Positions 33,446 through 41,970 of a stretch of 64,000 nucleotides of DNA are shown piece by piece. The DNA is from Streptomyces pilosus (lineage in GTDB: Bacteria; Actinomycetota; Actinomycetes; Streptomycetales; Streptomycetaceae). How positions within the stretch are numbered: position 1 is the first letter of the stretch; each line of letters begins with the position of its first letter. The stretch covers positions 558,001 to 622,000 of the forward strand of contig NZ_BMTU01000002.1 in assembly GCF_014649835.1 (NCBI RefSeq), written 5' to 3'. The position numbers were made by a program, and so were the translations under genes. Under the pieces are notes generated by a model. It was given only the letters and a program-made list of their open reading frames with translations. It did no database searches and was not told the origin of the DNA.

Positions 33446-34247
33446 CGCCGCGTACCTGCGCTACGTCGCCCTGGGGGACAGTCAGACCGAGGGCCTCGGT
33501 GACGGCGACGACATCACCGGCGTGCGGGGCTTCGCCGACCGCCTCGCCGAACACCTCGCACGACACGAACCCTCCCTCCAGTACGCCAACCTGGCCGTGC
33601 GGGGCCGGCTCGCCGGTCAGATTCACGCCGAACAGCTGACGCCCGCCCTCGCCCTGCGACCCGACCTGGCCACCGTGGTCGCCGGCGTCAACGACCTGCT
33701 GCGACCCCGATTCGACGCGGACGAGGTCGCCGCCCACCTGGAGGCCATGTTCGCCGCGCTCACCGCCCAGGGCGCCCACGTGGCCACGATCACCATCCCG
33801 GACCCCGCCCGTATCAGCCCCCTCGCACGCCCCCTGGTCCCGCGTGTCACGGCGCTGAACGAGCGCATCCGCGAGGCCGCCCGCCGCCACGGGGTCACCG
33901 TCGCCGAGACGGCGCTCCACCCGGTGGCGGGCGACGTCCGCCTGTGGAGTTCCGACCGCCTCCACGCGGGCCCGCTCGGCCACCAGCGGATCGCCGCCGC
34001 CCTCGCCCATGCCCTCCGCCTGCCCGGCAGCGACGACACCTGGACCCACCCCCTGCCCCCGGCCCCCACGATCACCGGCCGGCTCCTCGTCGCGGGCGAA
34101 CTCCGCTGGGCCGCGGGCTTCCTGGGCCCCTGGCTCGTCCGGCGCCTGACGGGCCGTTCCTCGGGAGACGGGCGCACCGCCAAGCGTCCCGCGCTCCTCC
34201 CCGTCCGGACGGACGACAGCCCCTCGCCGAAGGCCGACGCGCACTGA
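33432..34247 (+). CDS. SGNH/GDSL hydrolase
   Basis: 271 residues, no signal peptide. Block I is ALGDSQTEGLGD with the catalytic Ser at ~19; block III is AGVNDLL; block V is SSDRLHAGPLGH with the catalytic Asp and His near residue 175. These make up the SGNH set, so an esterase or lipase with a cytoplasmic location is expected. The C-terminal 70 residues (Arg/Pro-rich) are poorly conserved. Its start overlaps the PadR gene by 14 bases, so it should be controlled by PadR. Confidence 0.9.
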   Translation: MPGTDAAYLRYVALGDSQTEGLGDGDDITGVRGFADRLAEHLARHEPSLQYANLAVRGRLAGQIHAEQLTPALALRPDLATVVAGVNDLLRPRFDADEVAAHLEAMFAALTAQGAHVATITIPDPARISPLARPLVPRVTALNERIREAARRHGVTVAETALHPVAGDVRLWSSDRLHAGPLGHQRIAAALAHALRLPGSDDTWTHPLPPAPTITGRLLVAGELRWAAGFLGPWLVRRLTGRSSGDGRTAKRPALLPVRTDDSPSPKADAH

Positions 34248-34436
34248 CCGCGCGTACGACCGGACACGGGAACGCACACGACCCGCGACCTGACGCCCCC
34301 GGCGCCGTGGCCACCGGCCACGTGTCCGGCGACGGCAGAGCGGGCGGCGCGTCCTCCGCTCGCTGTCCCCGCGCATCGCCCTGGGAACTGCTCTCCTGGC
34401 GAACCCCTCAGTCCGTCGGCTGCCTATGCTGTGACG

Positions 34437-35054
34437 ATGACTGCCCAGTCTCCGGAACCCTCGCCGCGCCCCGCACCCCCGGGAGCGCTCCGTGCCTCCC
34501 ACGACGACCGGGAAGCGGTGGTGGAGCGGCTGCGCGACGCGGCGGCCGAGGGCCGCATCGACTTCGAGGAGCTGGACGCGCGCCTGGAGCAGGCACTGAA
34601 GGCCAGGACCCACGCCGAGTTGACCCCCCTGACCGCCGACCTGCCGGAAGTGCCAGGACCCGGGAGCCGGCCGCCTCTCCTGCTCAAAGGCGGCTTGTAC
34701 GGCACGTCCAGAGGCCCCGGGCGCTGGGACGTCCCCGGGCACGTGATCGCTCACGGAGGCGTGGGGGGTGTGAGACTCGACTTCACCCGGGCCGAGTGCC
34801 GCCTCGAGGAGATCCTGGTGGAGGCGCACGGGGAGACCGCCGGTGTCACCGTCGTCATCCCCGACGGCTGGACGGCGGACACCAGCGGCATGGACCCGGG
34901 CTTCGGCGGCCTGACCGACAAGACCACTCCCGACCGGCTTCCCGGGACTCCGTTGATCCGGCTCACCGGCTCCGGTGGCATGGCGGGAGTGGTCATCCGC
35001 CACCCCAACCGCCGGGAGCGACGCAAGCTGCAGGCCAACCCGGCGCAGGGATAG
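34437..35054 (+). CDS. DUF1707 SHOCT-like domain protein
   Basis: 205 residues. The DUF1707 helical domain (RASHDDREAVVERLRDAAAE, GRIDFEELDARLEQALKA) lies at ~20-70 and a beta-rich C-terminal domain resembling the LiaF-like cell-wall-stress domains follows. It contains no membrane helix. Such proteins are common in Streptomyces; the function is unknown but often membrane-associated regulation. TATGCT ends 6 bases before ATG 34437, so the transcript is probably leaderless; a GTG two codons earlier (34431) lies too close to the -10. Confidence 0.83.
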   Translation: MTAQSPEPSPRPAPPGALRASHDDREAVVERLRDAAAEGRIDFEELDARLEQALKARTHAELTPLTADLPEVPGPGSRPPLLLKGGLYGTSRGPGRWDVPGHVIAHGGVGGVRLDFTRAECRLEEILVEAHGETAGVTVVIPDGWTADTSGMDPGFGGLTDKTTPDRLPGTPLIRLTGSGGMAGVVIRHPNRRERRKLQANPAQG

Positions 35055-35099
35055 GACGCTGCCCGACCGAGCCGGTGCGGGAGTGGGCACAGCCGACCG

Positions 35100-36746
35100 C
35101 TACGCCCTCCGCACCCGCGCTGTGTCCGGCAGGTGCACGTGTTCCCCCCGGAACCGTGCCCGGAGTGCGCGGTCGTGAGTGACCAGCACGATCGCCCCCG
35201 GGAATGCGGGCAGCGCCCGCTCCAGCTCTTCGACCAGCGCCGGTGACAGGTGGTTCGTCGGCTCGTCGAGCAGCAGGAGGTCCGCGGGCTCCGAGACCAG
35301 TCGTGCCAGGTCCGTGCGACGGCGTTGCCCGTACGACAACTCGCTCATGCGCAGGCCCAGTTCGGCCGGGCGGAAGAGGCCGAGGGACAACAGGGCATCC
35401 GCGTGCTCGCCGGCGGAGCCCACGCGGCCCAGTCCGAACGCCTCCGCCACCGTCAGGTCCGGCGGCCACGGTGTCCCGTCCTGCCGCAGATGGCCCACCC
35501 GGCCCGGCACCCGCACCGAGCCCTCGTCGGGCCGCAGTTCACCGGCGAGCAGCTTCAGCAGCGTCGTCTTGCCGGCGCCGTTGGGACCGGTGACGAGCAG
35601 CCGGCCGTTGCGGCCGAGGGTGAGGGCACCCAGGTGCAGGCGGTCGCCCACGCGTACGTCCGCCAGCCGCACGGCGGGGGCCTCCGCGGAAGCCCCGGTG
35701 TTCTCCACGACAGCCGTTGCGGTCTCGATGCGCGCCGCGAAGGCCAGCGGATCCGGCGGGGGTGTCACCGGGTTCGTGGTCAGTCGCTCGACCCGCTCGC
35801 GGGCGTTGCGGATGCGGGCCATCGCGCCGTGCGCCCGGCCGCGCGCCCGGAAGCCGCCGTGACCGAAGTTGGCCGGCGACGCCTTGCGCGGGATGGCGTC
35901 GAGGCGGACCGCGTGGCCCGCCGCCAGCCGCTCGTTGCGTGCCATCTCCGACTGCCAGTCCTCGTATTCCCGCAGCCGGCGCCGGCGCTCCGCCGCCTTC
36001 GCCATGCGGTAGCCGTGATAGCCGTCGCCGTAGCGGGTGACCTTCCCCGCCTCGGCCTCCAAGACCGTGGTGGTCAGCCGTTCCAGGAAAACGCGGTCGT
36101 GGGTGACGGCGAGCACCGTGCCGCGGTGCGCGCGCAGTTGTGCCTCCAGCCACTCCACGGCCTGATCGTCCAGGTCGTTCGTCGGCTCGTCCAGGAGCAG
36201 CAGTTCCGGGCGGCCGGCGAGGACCCCCGCCAGGGCGAGGCGGGAGCGTTCGCCGCCGGAAAGGGTGCCGAGCCGGCGCTCGCGGGGGAGAGCGGGCAGG
36301 CCGAGGTGGTGCAGCGCGACGTCCACCCGGTGGTCGGCGTCGTAACCGCCGCGGGCCTCGTAGCGCCCGAGGAGATCGGCGTACGCGGCGAGCGCCGCCG
36401 GGTCCTCGCCGTCACCGAGCGCCTGCTCGGCCCGGCCCACCTCCGCCTCCAGGGCACGCAGGTCCGCGAGGGCCAGGTCCACCGCGTTCTGCACGGTGGC
36501 GGTCGGGGGCAGCGGGATGGCCTGCGGCAGATAGCCGATGCCGTCCGCTGCGGCCACGGTCACCTCGCCGCTGTCGGGACGCTCCACGCCTGCCACGAGC
36601 TTGAGAAGGGTGGACTTGCCGGCGCCGTTGTCACCGATCAGCCCTGCCTTCTCGCCCGGCTTCAGCGTGAGGGAGACCTGGTCGAGGACGGTTCGGCCGG
36701 GGTAGCGCTTGGTGACGTGGCTGAGGGTGAGTTGTGAGGTGTGCAC
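35100..36746 (-). CDS. ABC-F family ATP-binding protein (antibiotic resistance type)
   Basis: 548 residues with two ATP-binding domains and no membrane segments. Walker A sequences are GDNGAGKSTLLKL (~35) and GPNGAGKTTLLKL (~385). Signatures are LSGGERSRLALAG and LSYGQRRRTDLAR; Walker B regions are LLLLDEPTNDLDD and LLLLDEPTNHLSP. The long charged linker between them (KAAERRRRLREYEDWQSEMA) is the ribosome-reaching domain of ABC-F proteins. Members protect the ribosome from macrolides, lincosamides, streptogramins or other drugs. Start is GTG 36746 with AGGAGGG 7 bases upstream. A probable promoter and a ~130-nt leader lie upstream. Confidence 0.93.
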   Translation of the reverse strand: MHTSQLTLSHVTKRYPGRTVLDQVSLTLKPGEKAGLIGDNGAGKSTLLKLVAGVERPDSGEVTVAAADGIGYLPQAIPLPPTATVQNAVDLALADLRALEAEVGRAEQALGDGEDPAALAAYADLLGRYEARGGYDADHRVDVALHHLGLPALPRERRLGTLSGGERSRLALAGVLAGRPELLLLDEPTNDLDDQAVEWLEAQLRAHRGTVLAVTHDRVFLERLTTTVLEAEAGKVTRYGDGYHGYRMAKAAERRRRLREYEDWQSEMARNERLAAGHAVRLDAIPRKASPANFGHGGFRARGRAHGAMARIRNARERVERLTTNPVTPPPDPLAFAARIETATAVVENTGASAEAPAVRLADVRVGDRLHLGALTLGRNGRLLVTGPNGAGKTTLLKLLAGELRPDEGSVRVPGRVGHLRQDGTPWPPDLTVAEAFGLGRVGSAGEHADALLSLGLFRPAELGLRMSELSYGQRRRTDLARLVSEPADLLLLDEPTNHLSPALVEELERALPAFPGAIVLVTHDRALRARFRGEHVHLPDTARVRRA

Positions 36747-36862
36747 GTGGGGTCCCTCCTGGTCGCGCGGGTCTTCGGCCCGCACGGGAACGGGGGTGGT
36801 CGGCTGCACGGCGAGGCGCGGCGAAGGCGGAGCGGTGCTCTACGCGTTCGGCGCCGGTGATC

Positions 36863-36925
36863 TCACAGGGAACCCATACGGAGGACGTTACGACACCACG
36901 TACGGTTTGACAAGACGATACGTCT
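36863..36925 (-). promoter_or_regulatory. ABC-F promoter, adjacent operator and short leader ORF
   Basis: On the minus strand TTGTCA (36908-36913) and TAACGT (36885-36890) are 17 bp apart, giving a start near 36878 and a leader of about 130 nt before GTG 36746. The inverted repeat AGACG-ATA-CGTCT (36913-36925) abuts the -35 and looks like a TetR-type operator. A 4-codon ORF (MGSL, 36863-36877) begins at the predicted transcription start; it may be an attenuation peptide or chance. Confidence 0.55.
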
Positions 36926-36967
36926 CGCCTCGCGTGTCGGACCGCCGTGAGGAGTGGGTGCCCGCCC

Positions 36968-36998
36968 CTTCGTCTAGACCTATTTTGTCTAGACCTCT
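36968..36998. promoter_or_regulatory. two tandem DasR-like (dre) sites
   Basis: The 8-bp palindrome GTCTAGAC occurs twice, at 36972-36979 and 36987-36994, 15 bp centre to centre, each followed by C. The DasR consensus known from S. coelicolor is ACTGGTCTAGACCAGT-like; these 16-bp sites match it at about 11 and 12 positions, with the central palindrome perfect. They lie 100-130 bp upstream of the GH3 N-acetylglucosaminidase gene, a plausible DasR (GlcNAc-responsive GntR repressor) target. Confidence 0.72.
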
Positions 36999-37097
36999 TG
37001 CCCTGTCCGGGATGCCCGGGCTACGTTTCCCGCTGTTCGGAGCACTGCACGTTTCCTTCAACTCCCTTGATAGCAAGGCTGGAAGGAGCATGTCCGC

Positions 37098-38924
37098 ATG
37101 CAGGACCGGAGTCTGTCCCGACGAACCGTCCTCGCCTCCGCGACCGTGGCCGCTGCGAGCGCGGTGGGCGTCGTGGGCGTGGCGGCCACCCCGGCGGCAG
37201 CGCGCCAGCGCGACCGCCACCTCAAGAAGATCATCTCGAGGATGAGCGTCGAGGCGAAGATCGGCCAGCTCTTCGTGCCGTATTTCTACGGTGCGTCCGC
37301 GACTTCTCCCAGCCAGTTCGACCAGGAGCGCAACCTCAGGGAACTCGGCGTCCGCACCGTGGCGGAGCTCATCGCCAAGTACCACGTCGGCGGCGTCATC
37401 TACTTCTTCGGCTGGACCAACAACATCCGCGACCCCCGCCAGATAGCGGACTTGACCAACGGGGTGCAACGGGCCTCGATGTCCCTGCCCGTTCCCGTCC
37501 CGTCCCTCATCTCCATCGACCAGGAGCACGGGGTCAACGTCCGCATCGGCAGCGGCGCCACCCAGCTGCCGGGTGCGATGGCGCTCGGCGCGGGCCGCTC
37601 ACTCTCCGACGCCCGCACCGCCGGACGGATATCGGGTACCGAACTCGCCGCCCTGGGCATCCACCAGAACTTCGCCCCGGTCGCCGACGTCAACGTCAAT
37701 CCGGCCAACCCCATCATCAACGTCCGCTCCTTCGGCGCCGACGCCCGCGAGGTCGGTCGCATGGTGGCGGCGCAGGTGACGGGTTATCAGCAGGCCGGCG
37801 TCGTCGCCTGCGCCAAGCACTTCCCGGGTCACGGGGACACCGCGCAGGACAGCCACACCGGACTGCCCGTGATCACCCACACGCGCGAGGAGTGGGACCG
37901 TATCGACGCCCCGCCCTTCAAGGCCGCGATCGCCGCCGGCGTCGACTCGATCATGACCGCCCACCTCCAGGTGCCCGCGCTCGATCCCAGCAACGAACCG
38001 GCCACCCTGTCGCCCGCCATCCTCCAGGGCGTCCTGCGCGGCGAGCTCGGCTTCGACGGCGTCATCGTCACCGACGCCCTCAACATGGCCGGCGTGCGCA
38101 CCAAGTACGGCGACGACCGCGTGCCCGTCCTCGCCCTCAAGGCCGGCGCCGACCAGTTGCTGTTCCCGCCGGACATCGACGTCGCCTACAACGGTGTCCT
38201 GACGGCCGTCCGCAGCGGGGAGATCACCGAGGACCGGCTCGACGAGTCCGTCCTGCGCATCCTGCGCGTCAAGGACAAGGCCGGCTTGTTCGACGGCAGT
38301 CCGTACGTCTCCCCGAAGGAGGTCGACCGGGTCGTCGGCGCCCGCGCGCACCAGCGCGCCGCCGCGCGGATCGCCGACCGCACCACCACCCTGCTGGTCA
38401 ACAGCAACGGGGCGCTCCCGCTCCGCCGCGGACAGAGGAAGCTGCTCGTCGTCGGCGCCAGTCCGGCCTTCCCGACGGACGACACCCGCACCTCCGTACC
38501 CGAGCTGGCCAAGGCCTTCGGCGAACTGGGATACCACACCACCCACCTCGCCACCGGCCGGGCACCCGACGCGGCGAAGATCGACGAGGCCGTGGCCGCC
38601 GCCCGGGGACGGGACGCGGTGGTGGTCACCACGGACAACGTCGGCCCCACCAGCACCCAGCGCACCCTGGTCTCGCGGCTGCTCGCGACGGGGGTCCCCG
38701 TCGTCCACCTCGCCGTGCGCAACCCCTACGACATCGCCCACCTCGGCGACGTCCCCGCCTCGCTGGTCTCCTACTGCTGGACCGAGGTCGAACTGCGCGC
38801 CGCCGCGCGGGTGATCACCGGCCGGGTCGATCCGCGCGGCAGGCTCCCGGTGCCCGTCCAGCGGGCCGACGACCCGACCCGGGTCCTCTTCCGCTCCGGG
38901 CACGGCCTGTCGTACGACGACTGA
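37098..38924 (+). CDS. Tat-exported GH3 family beta-N-acetylglucosaminidase
   Basis: 608 residues. A twin-arginine signal (L-S-R-R-T-V-L-A-S-A-T) ends in an A-A-A-R cleavage area. The GH3 N-terminal barrel carries the NagZ-type motif KHFPGHGDTAQDSH, in which the Asp-His dyad acts as acid/base, and the nucleophile Asp in GVIVTDALNMAGV. A C-terminal alpha/beta sandwich (GH3_C, ~400-608) follows, longer than in Gram-negative NagZ. It would release N-acetylglucosamine from chitooligosaccharides or muropeptides outside the cell. The upstream DasR-like sites fit that role. The ATG follows GGAAGGAGC. Confidence 0.9.
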   Translation: MQDRSLSRRTVLASATVAAASAVGVVGVAATPAAARQRDRHLKKIISRMSVEAKIGQLFVPYFYGASATSPSQFDQERNLRELGVRTVAELIAKYHVGGVIYFFGWTNNIRDPRQIADLTNGVQRASMSLPVPVPSLISIDQEHGVNVRIGSGATQLPGAMALGAGRSLSDARTAGRISGTELAALGIHQNFAPVADVNVNPANPIINVRSFGADAREVGRMVAAQVTGYQQAGVVACAKHFPGHGDTAQDSHTGLPVITHTREEWDRIDAPPFKAAIAAGVDSIMTAHLQVPALDPSNEPATLSPAILQGVLRGELGFDGVIVTDALNMAGVRTKYGDDRVPVLALKAGADQLLFPPDIDVAYNGVLTAVRSGEITEDRLDESVLRILRVKDKAGLFDGSPYVSPKEVDRVVGARAHQRAAARIADRTTTLLVNSNGALPLRRGQRKLLVVGASPAFPTDDTRTSVPELAKAFGELGYHTTHLATGRAPDAAKIDEAVAAARGRDAVVVTTDNVGPTSTQRTLVSRLLATGVPVVHLAVRNPYDIAHLGDVPASLVSYCWTEVELRAAARVITGRVDPRGRLPVPVQRADDPTRVLFRSGHGLSYDD

Positions 38925-39012
38925 CCCGCATGTCCCCGCACCCCGGTGAGGGGAACCACCGGAGCGGAAAACCGTGCCGCTGAACGGTGGGTACCGGGGT
39001 ACACGGGGCGGC

Positions 39013-39306
39013 ATGGCATCGAAGACTGAACGCGTCATGTCCCTGCGGGCCGTGCGGCAGCTGAGCCGGGTCCGCGCCTTCTACCTGGGAGGCGCCGTGC
39101 TCTGGGCGGCGCTGACCGCCTGGACGGGCTGGCAACTGCCCGGAAGCCGGCAGATGTGGGTGTCCGCCCTCCTCCTGGCCGTCTTCACCAGCCTCCTGCT
39201 CATGTCGTCCGTGTGGCTGCAACGTCTCCGGGCCGCCGTCTCGCACGAACCCGCGCACCATGCCGCACCGCGGAAGACGGTCGGCACCCGCCGCGCACAC
39301 GCCTGA
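39013..39306 (+). CDS. small membrane protein, hypothetical
   Basis: 97 residues from ATG 39013 (GGGGCGG upstream). There are two hydrophobic helices (YLGGAVLWAALTAWTGW and WVSALLLAVFTSLLLMSSVW), an Arg-rich start and a His/Arg-rich end. No named family recognised. A long hairpin follows 9 bases after its stop. The start could be the ATG 24 bases further on. Confidence 0.6.
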   Translation: MASKTERVMSLRAVRQLSRVRAFYLGGAVLWAALTAWTGWQLPGSRQMWVSALLLAVFTSLLLMSSVWLQRLRAAVSHEPAHHAAPRKTVGTRRAHA

Positions 39307-39315
39307 ACACCTGCC

Positions 39316-39372
39316 GGCCTCTTCGGTACCGCCCCGCCCTCCCCGGACAGGCCGGGCGGTACCGAAGAGGCC
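39316..39372. terminator. 19-bp inverted repeat, probable terminator
   Basis: Arms GGCCTCTTCGGTACCGCCC (39316-39334) and its exact complement (39354-39372) enclose a 19-base loop. It lies 10 bases after a stop codon, so it can terminate the upstream transcript. The stem is longer and the loop wider than in the other terminators here, so an inserted palindromic repeat is also possible. Confidence 0.6.
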
Positions 39373-39437
39373 GTCGTACGTCTACGGAGGCGATGACCGG
39401 GCATACGGGCTTCACCCCCTTGAGAGGAGCTCATTCC

Positions 39438-39605
39438 ATGCTCGGCATAGTCGCTGCGGTGCTGTTCTTCGTGTCGTTCCTGATCAACGCGGCCGACATC
39501 AGCACCAACGATGTGTTCTCTTCGACGAACGTGATGCTGCTGGGGCTCATGGCTCTCGCCCTGCACGTGGCCGGAATCGGCAGCGGCGTGTCCCGCAGAC
39601 GCTGA
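39438..39605 (+). CDS. DUF6131-like 55-residue membrane protein
   Basis: 55 residues, two membrane helices: MLGIVAAVLFFVSFLINAAD and VMLLGLMALALHVAGIG, ending in SRRR. The pattern of a short helix, an Asn/Asp-containing loop and a second helix ending GxG is like the DUF6131 family of Streptomyces. GAGAGGAG lies about 8 bases before the ATG. Function unknown. Confidence 0.68.
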   Translation: MLGIVAAVLFFVSFLINAADISTNDVFSSTNVMLLGLMALALHVAGIGSGVSRRR

Positions 39606-39764
39606 TCCCACGTCCCTCGCGGGTCCGGTGACGCCCCGTCACCGGCCCGCGAAGGCATGTTCCCGCCGTAACCGGTGCCGTGCGCGCCGCACATCGGCCC
39701 GGGCGAGCCCCACCGCGCACGACGCAGCGCACCGGAACGGCGCGACTCCGCCGCCGCTACCCGC

Positions 39765-40607
39765 TCAGTCCCGGCCGCAGCGGTCGAGAGCGGTACGGAC
39801 CCGGTGGAGCCCTTCCACTCTCCAGCGCTCCCGATCAGGCATGTGGTCGTCCCGGCGCCAGCGCCAGGCGGAGAACAACGCCCAGTTCAGGGCACGGCAC
39901 CGGTCCATCAGGTCCTGGTCGGCTCCCGCGTAGTGCCGGCCCACTTCCTCGGGCGCATGGGCGAGGTCGAACTCGACGGGCCCACGGCAGCAGGTGGCGA
40001 GGTCCACGAAGAGCGGCCCTCCGCTCGTGTTCAGGAGATTGCCCGGATGCGGCTCCCCGTGCAACAGCTGATCGCACGCGTGCTCCGCGCTGATCGAGGC
40101 GCTCAGCCCGCTGAGTGTCCCACTGAGGAACACCCGGTCGGGTTCGGACAACTCGGGGGAGCGCTCAGGGTCGTTCACCTCTCTCAGTGCCGAGGCGACG
40201 CGATCGGTGAAGTGCGGTGCGTCCACCTCGATCCGGCGCAGGGCCGCGTGGTGCCGCAGGAACACGTCCGCGTAGTCGGCCGGCGCGACCTCCGCACCCA
40301 CCGGTTCGTAGTAGGTCCACAGCGAGACGGCGAAGCCGTCCCGTACCCGGACCCGGGGCTCGACCCGGGGATCGAGCCCGGCCACCGGGGCGCCGACCCC
40401 GGAGAGACGGCGAGCGACCTCCACCTCGAACTCGGAGTCGGCCAGATGCCCCGGCGGCGCGACCCGGGCCAGGACATCGCAGGGCATCAGACGCAGCGCG
40501 ACACGGTCCGAGTCGTGGATGATGATCGCCTCATCGACCTGGAGGCCCGCCTCCGACACGGCCGCCCGCCCCGCCTCGATCGCCCGTCCGAGCTCCAACG
40601 GCTCCAT
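39765..40607 (-). CDS. aminoglycoside phosphotransferase-like kinase
   Basis: 280 residues. The APH fold landmarks are visible: ADSEFEVEVARRLSGVGAPV in the N-lobe, the catalytic-loop segment LLHGEPHPGNLLN at ~180, and the metal-binding FVDLATCCRGPVEFDLAH. In the catalytic loop the expected HGD is HGE, which is common in this Streptomyces subgroup. Substrate unknown (an aminoglycoside or other small metabolite); it need not confer resistance. Start ATG 40607 has GAGGGGAGC upstream. The IS605-type element ends 13 bases before it and supplies its upstream DNA. Confidence 0.85.
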   Translation of the reverse strand: MEPLELGRAIEAGRAAVSEAGLQVDEAIIIHDSDRVALRLMPCDVLARVAPPGHLADSEFEVEVARRLSGVGAPVAGLDPRVEPRVRVRDGFAVSLWTYYEPVGAEVAPADYADVFLRHHAALRRIEVDAPHFTDRVASALREVNDPERSPELSEPDRVFLSGTLSGLSASISAEHACDQLLHGEPHPGNLLNTSGGPLFVDLATCCRGPVEFDLAHAPEEVGRHYAGADQDLMDRCRALNWALFSAWRWRRDDHMPDRERWRVEGLHRVRTALDRCGRD

Positions 40608-40620
40608 GCCGCTCCCCTCA

Positions 40621-41907
40621 TCACCGGATACACACGCGTCCGGGTAGTTGACGTGCTCCAGAGATTCCGGCCTGGGTCGGCTGGTCCTTCCGGGGGCTTC
40701 CTGCTTCACCGCGCTGTGCGGACACGGGTGCCCGTCTTACCGGCGCTCCACAGGCGTTTAGCGTCGCCGTCCGCCCGGCGGCGACGATACGGCGTCCTTC
40801 GAAGAGGACGTTGCGGGCCGCGTTGTGGTCGCGGTCGTGCACGGTGCCACATGCGCCGCACGCCCATTCCCGGACGTGGAGTGGCTTCGGGCCGTCCCGG
40901 AACCCGCAGGCCGAGCAGACCTGAGACGAGGGGAAAGCCCGGTCCACCTTGGCGAAGGTGCGGCCGTGCAGAGCCGCCTTGTACTCCAGCATCCGTAGGA
41001 ACGCGGACCATCCCGCGTCGTGCACGGACTTGGCGAGCCGGGTACGGCCGAGACCGGACACCGCGAGGTCCTCCACATACACCGCTTGGTTGTCGCGGAT
41101 GATCTGTGTGGATGCCTTGTGGTGGAAGTCCCGGCGCCGGTCGGCCACCTTGGCGTGCTGGCGTGCGACCTTGATGCGGGCCTTGGCCCGGTTCTTCGAC
41201 CCCTTCTGCTTGCGGGACAGCTCCCGCTGGAGGCGCTTGAGCTTCTTCTCCGCCCGGCGCAGGAAGCGCGGGCTGTCAATCTTCCTGCCGTCGGACAGGA
41301 CGGCGAAGGCGGACAGACCGAGATCGATACCGGCGTCGGTCTCCGCCTCGGGCAGGACGTCCGGCTCGGTGTCCACGACGAAGCTGAGGAAGTACCGGCC
41401 CGCACTGTCCCTGGTGACGGTCAGGGATGTGGGGGCGGCCGGAAGCCTGCGCGACCACGTGACCTTGAGGTTGCCGACCTTGGCCACGTAGACCGTGCCG
41501 TCGTCCTTCAGGCGGAAGGCGTTGGTGTTGAGGCGGACCGACTGCCGGGTGTCCTTCTTCGACTTGTACCGGGGCGGGCCCACCTTGCGGCCGGCCCGCT
41601 TGCCCCTGAGGCCGTCGAAGAAGTTCTTGTAGGCGGTGTCGAGGTCCCGCAGGGACTGTTGCAGGACGACCGCGGAGACGTCGGCGAGCCAGGCGCGCTC
41701 GGTGGTGCGCTTGGCCTGGGTGATGCGAAGCCGGGACAGCTCCGCCGACTTCACATACGGCAGCCCTGCCGCGTGCGCTTGTTTCCGGTCGCGCAGGCAG
41801 TCGTTCCACACCACGCGGGCGCACCCGAACGCGCTCGCCAGCGCACAGCGCTGTGCGGCGTCCGGATAGGCCCGGTAGTTGTAGCGGAGCTGCACGACCA
41901 AGATCAT
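40621..41907 (-). CDS. tnpB: TnpB RNA-guided endonuclease (IS605 family)
   Basis: 428 residues. RuvC-I is GIDLGLSAFAVLSDG, RuvC-II VYVEDLAVSGL and RuvC-III DRDHNAARN; a zinc ribbon has Cys pairs CSACGF and CGACG. All three acidic residues and the four Cys are kept, so the nuclease should be active. TnpB uses an omega-RNA from the right end to cut the donor joint, which helps the element persist. The N-terminus ILVVQLRYNYRAYPD is typical. Start ATG 41907 is chosen by homology; the frame extends much further upstream through tnpA in the opposite sense and this is not expected to be translated. Confidence 0.93.
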   Translation of the reverse strand: MILVVQLRYNYRAYPDAAQRCALASAFGCARVVWNDCLRDRKQAHAAGLPYVKSAELSRLRITQAKRTTERAWLADVSAVVLQQSLRDLDTAYKNFFDGLRGKRAGRKVGPPRYKSKKDTRQSVRLNTNAFRLKDDGTVYVAKVGNLKVTWSRRLPAAPTSLTVTRDSAGRYFLSFVVDTEPDVLPEAETDAGIDLGLSAFAVLSDGRKIDSPRFLRRAEKKLKRLQRELSRKQKGSKNRAKARIKVARQHAKVADRRRDFHHKASTQIIRDNQAVYVEDLAVSGLGRTRLAKSVHDAGWSAFLRMLEYKAALHGRTFAKVDRAFPSSQVCSACGFRDGPKPLHVREWACGACGTVHDRDHNAARNVLFEGRRIVAAGRTATLNACGAPVRRAPVSAQRGEAGSPRKDQPTQAGISGARQLPGRVCIR

Positions 41908-41970
41908 ACTGAAATTGGTCTCTTGGACGGGCAGAACGATTACAGGCGGGGCATACACGTTGTTTCGGCG

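Noticed and set aside
33219..35090. 623-codon minus-strand ORF opposite the lipase and DUF1707 genes
   Set aside because: Shadow frame; both opposite genes have clear motifs.
39316..39372. CRISPR-like or IS terminal repeat
   Set aside because: A single inverted repeat right after a stop codon; no direct repeats or transposase nearby.
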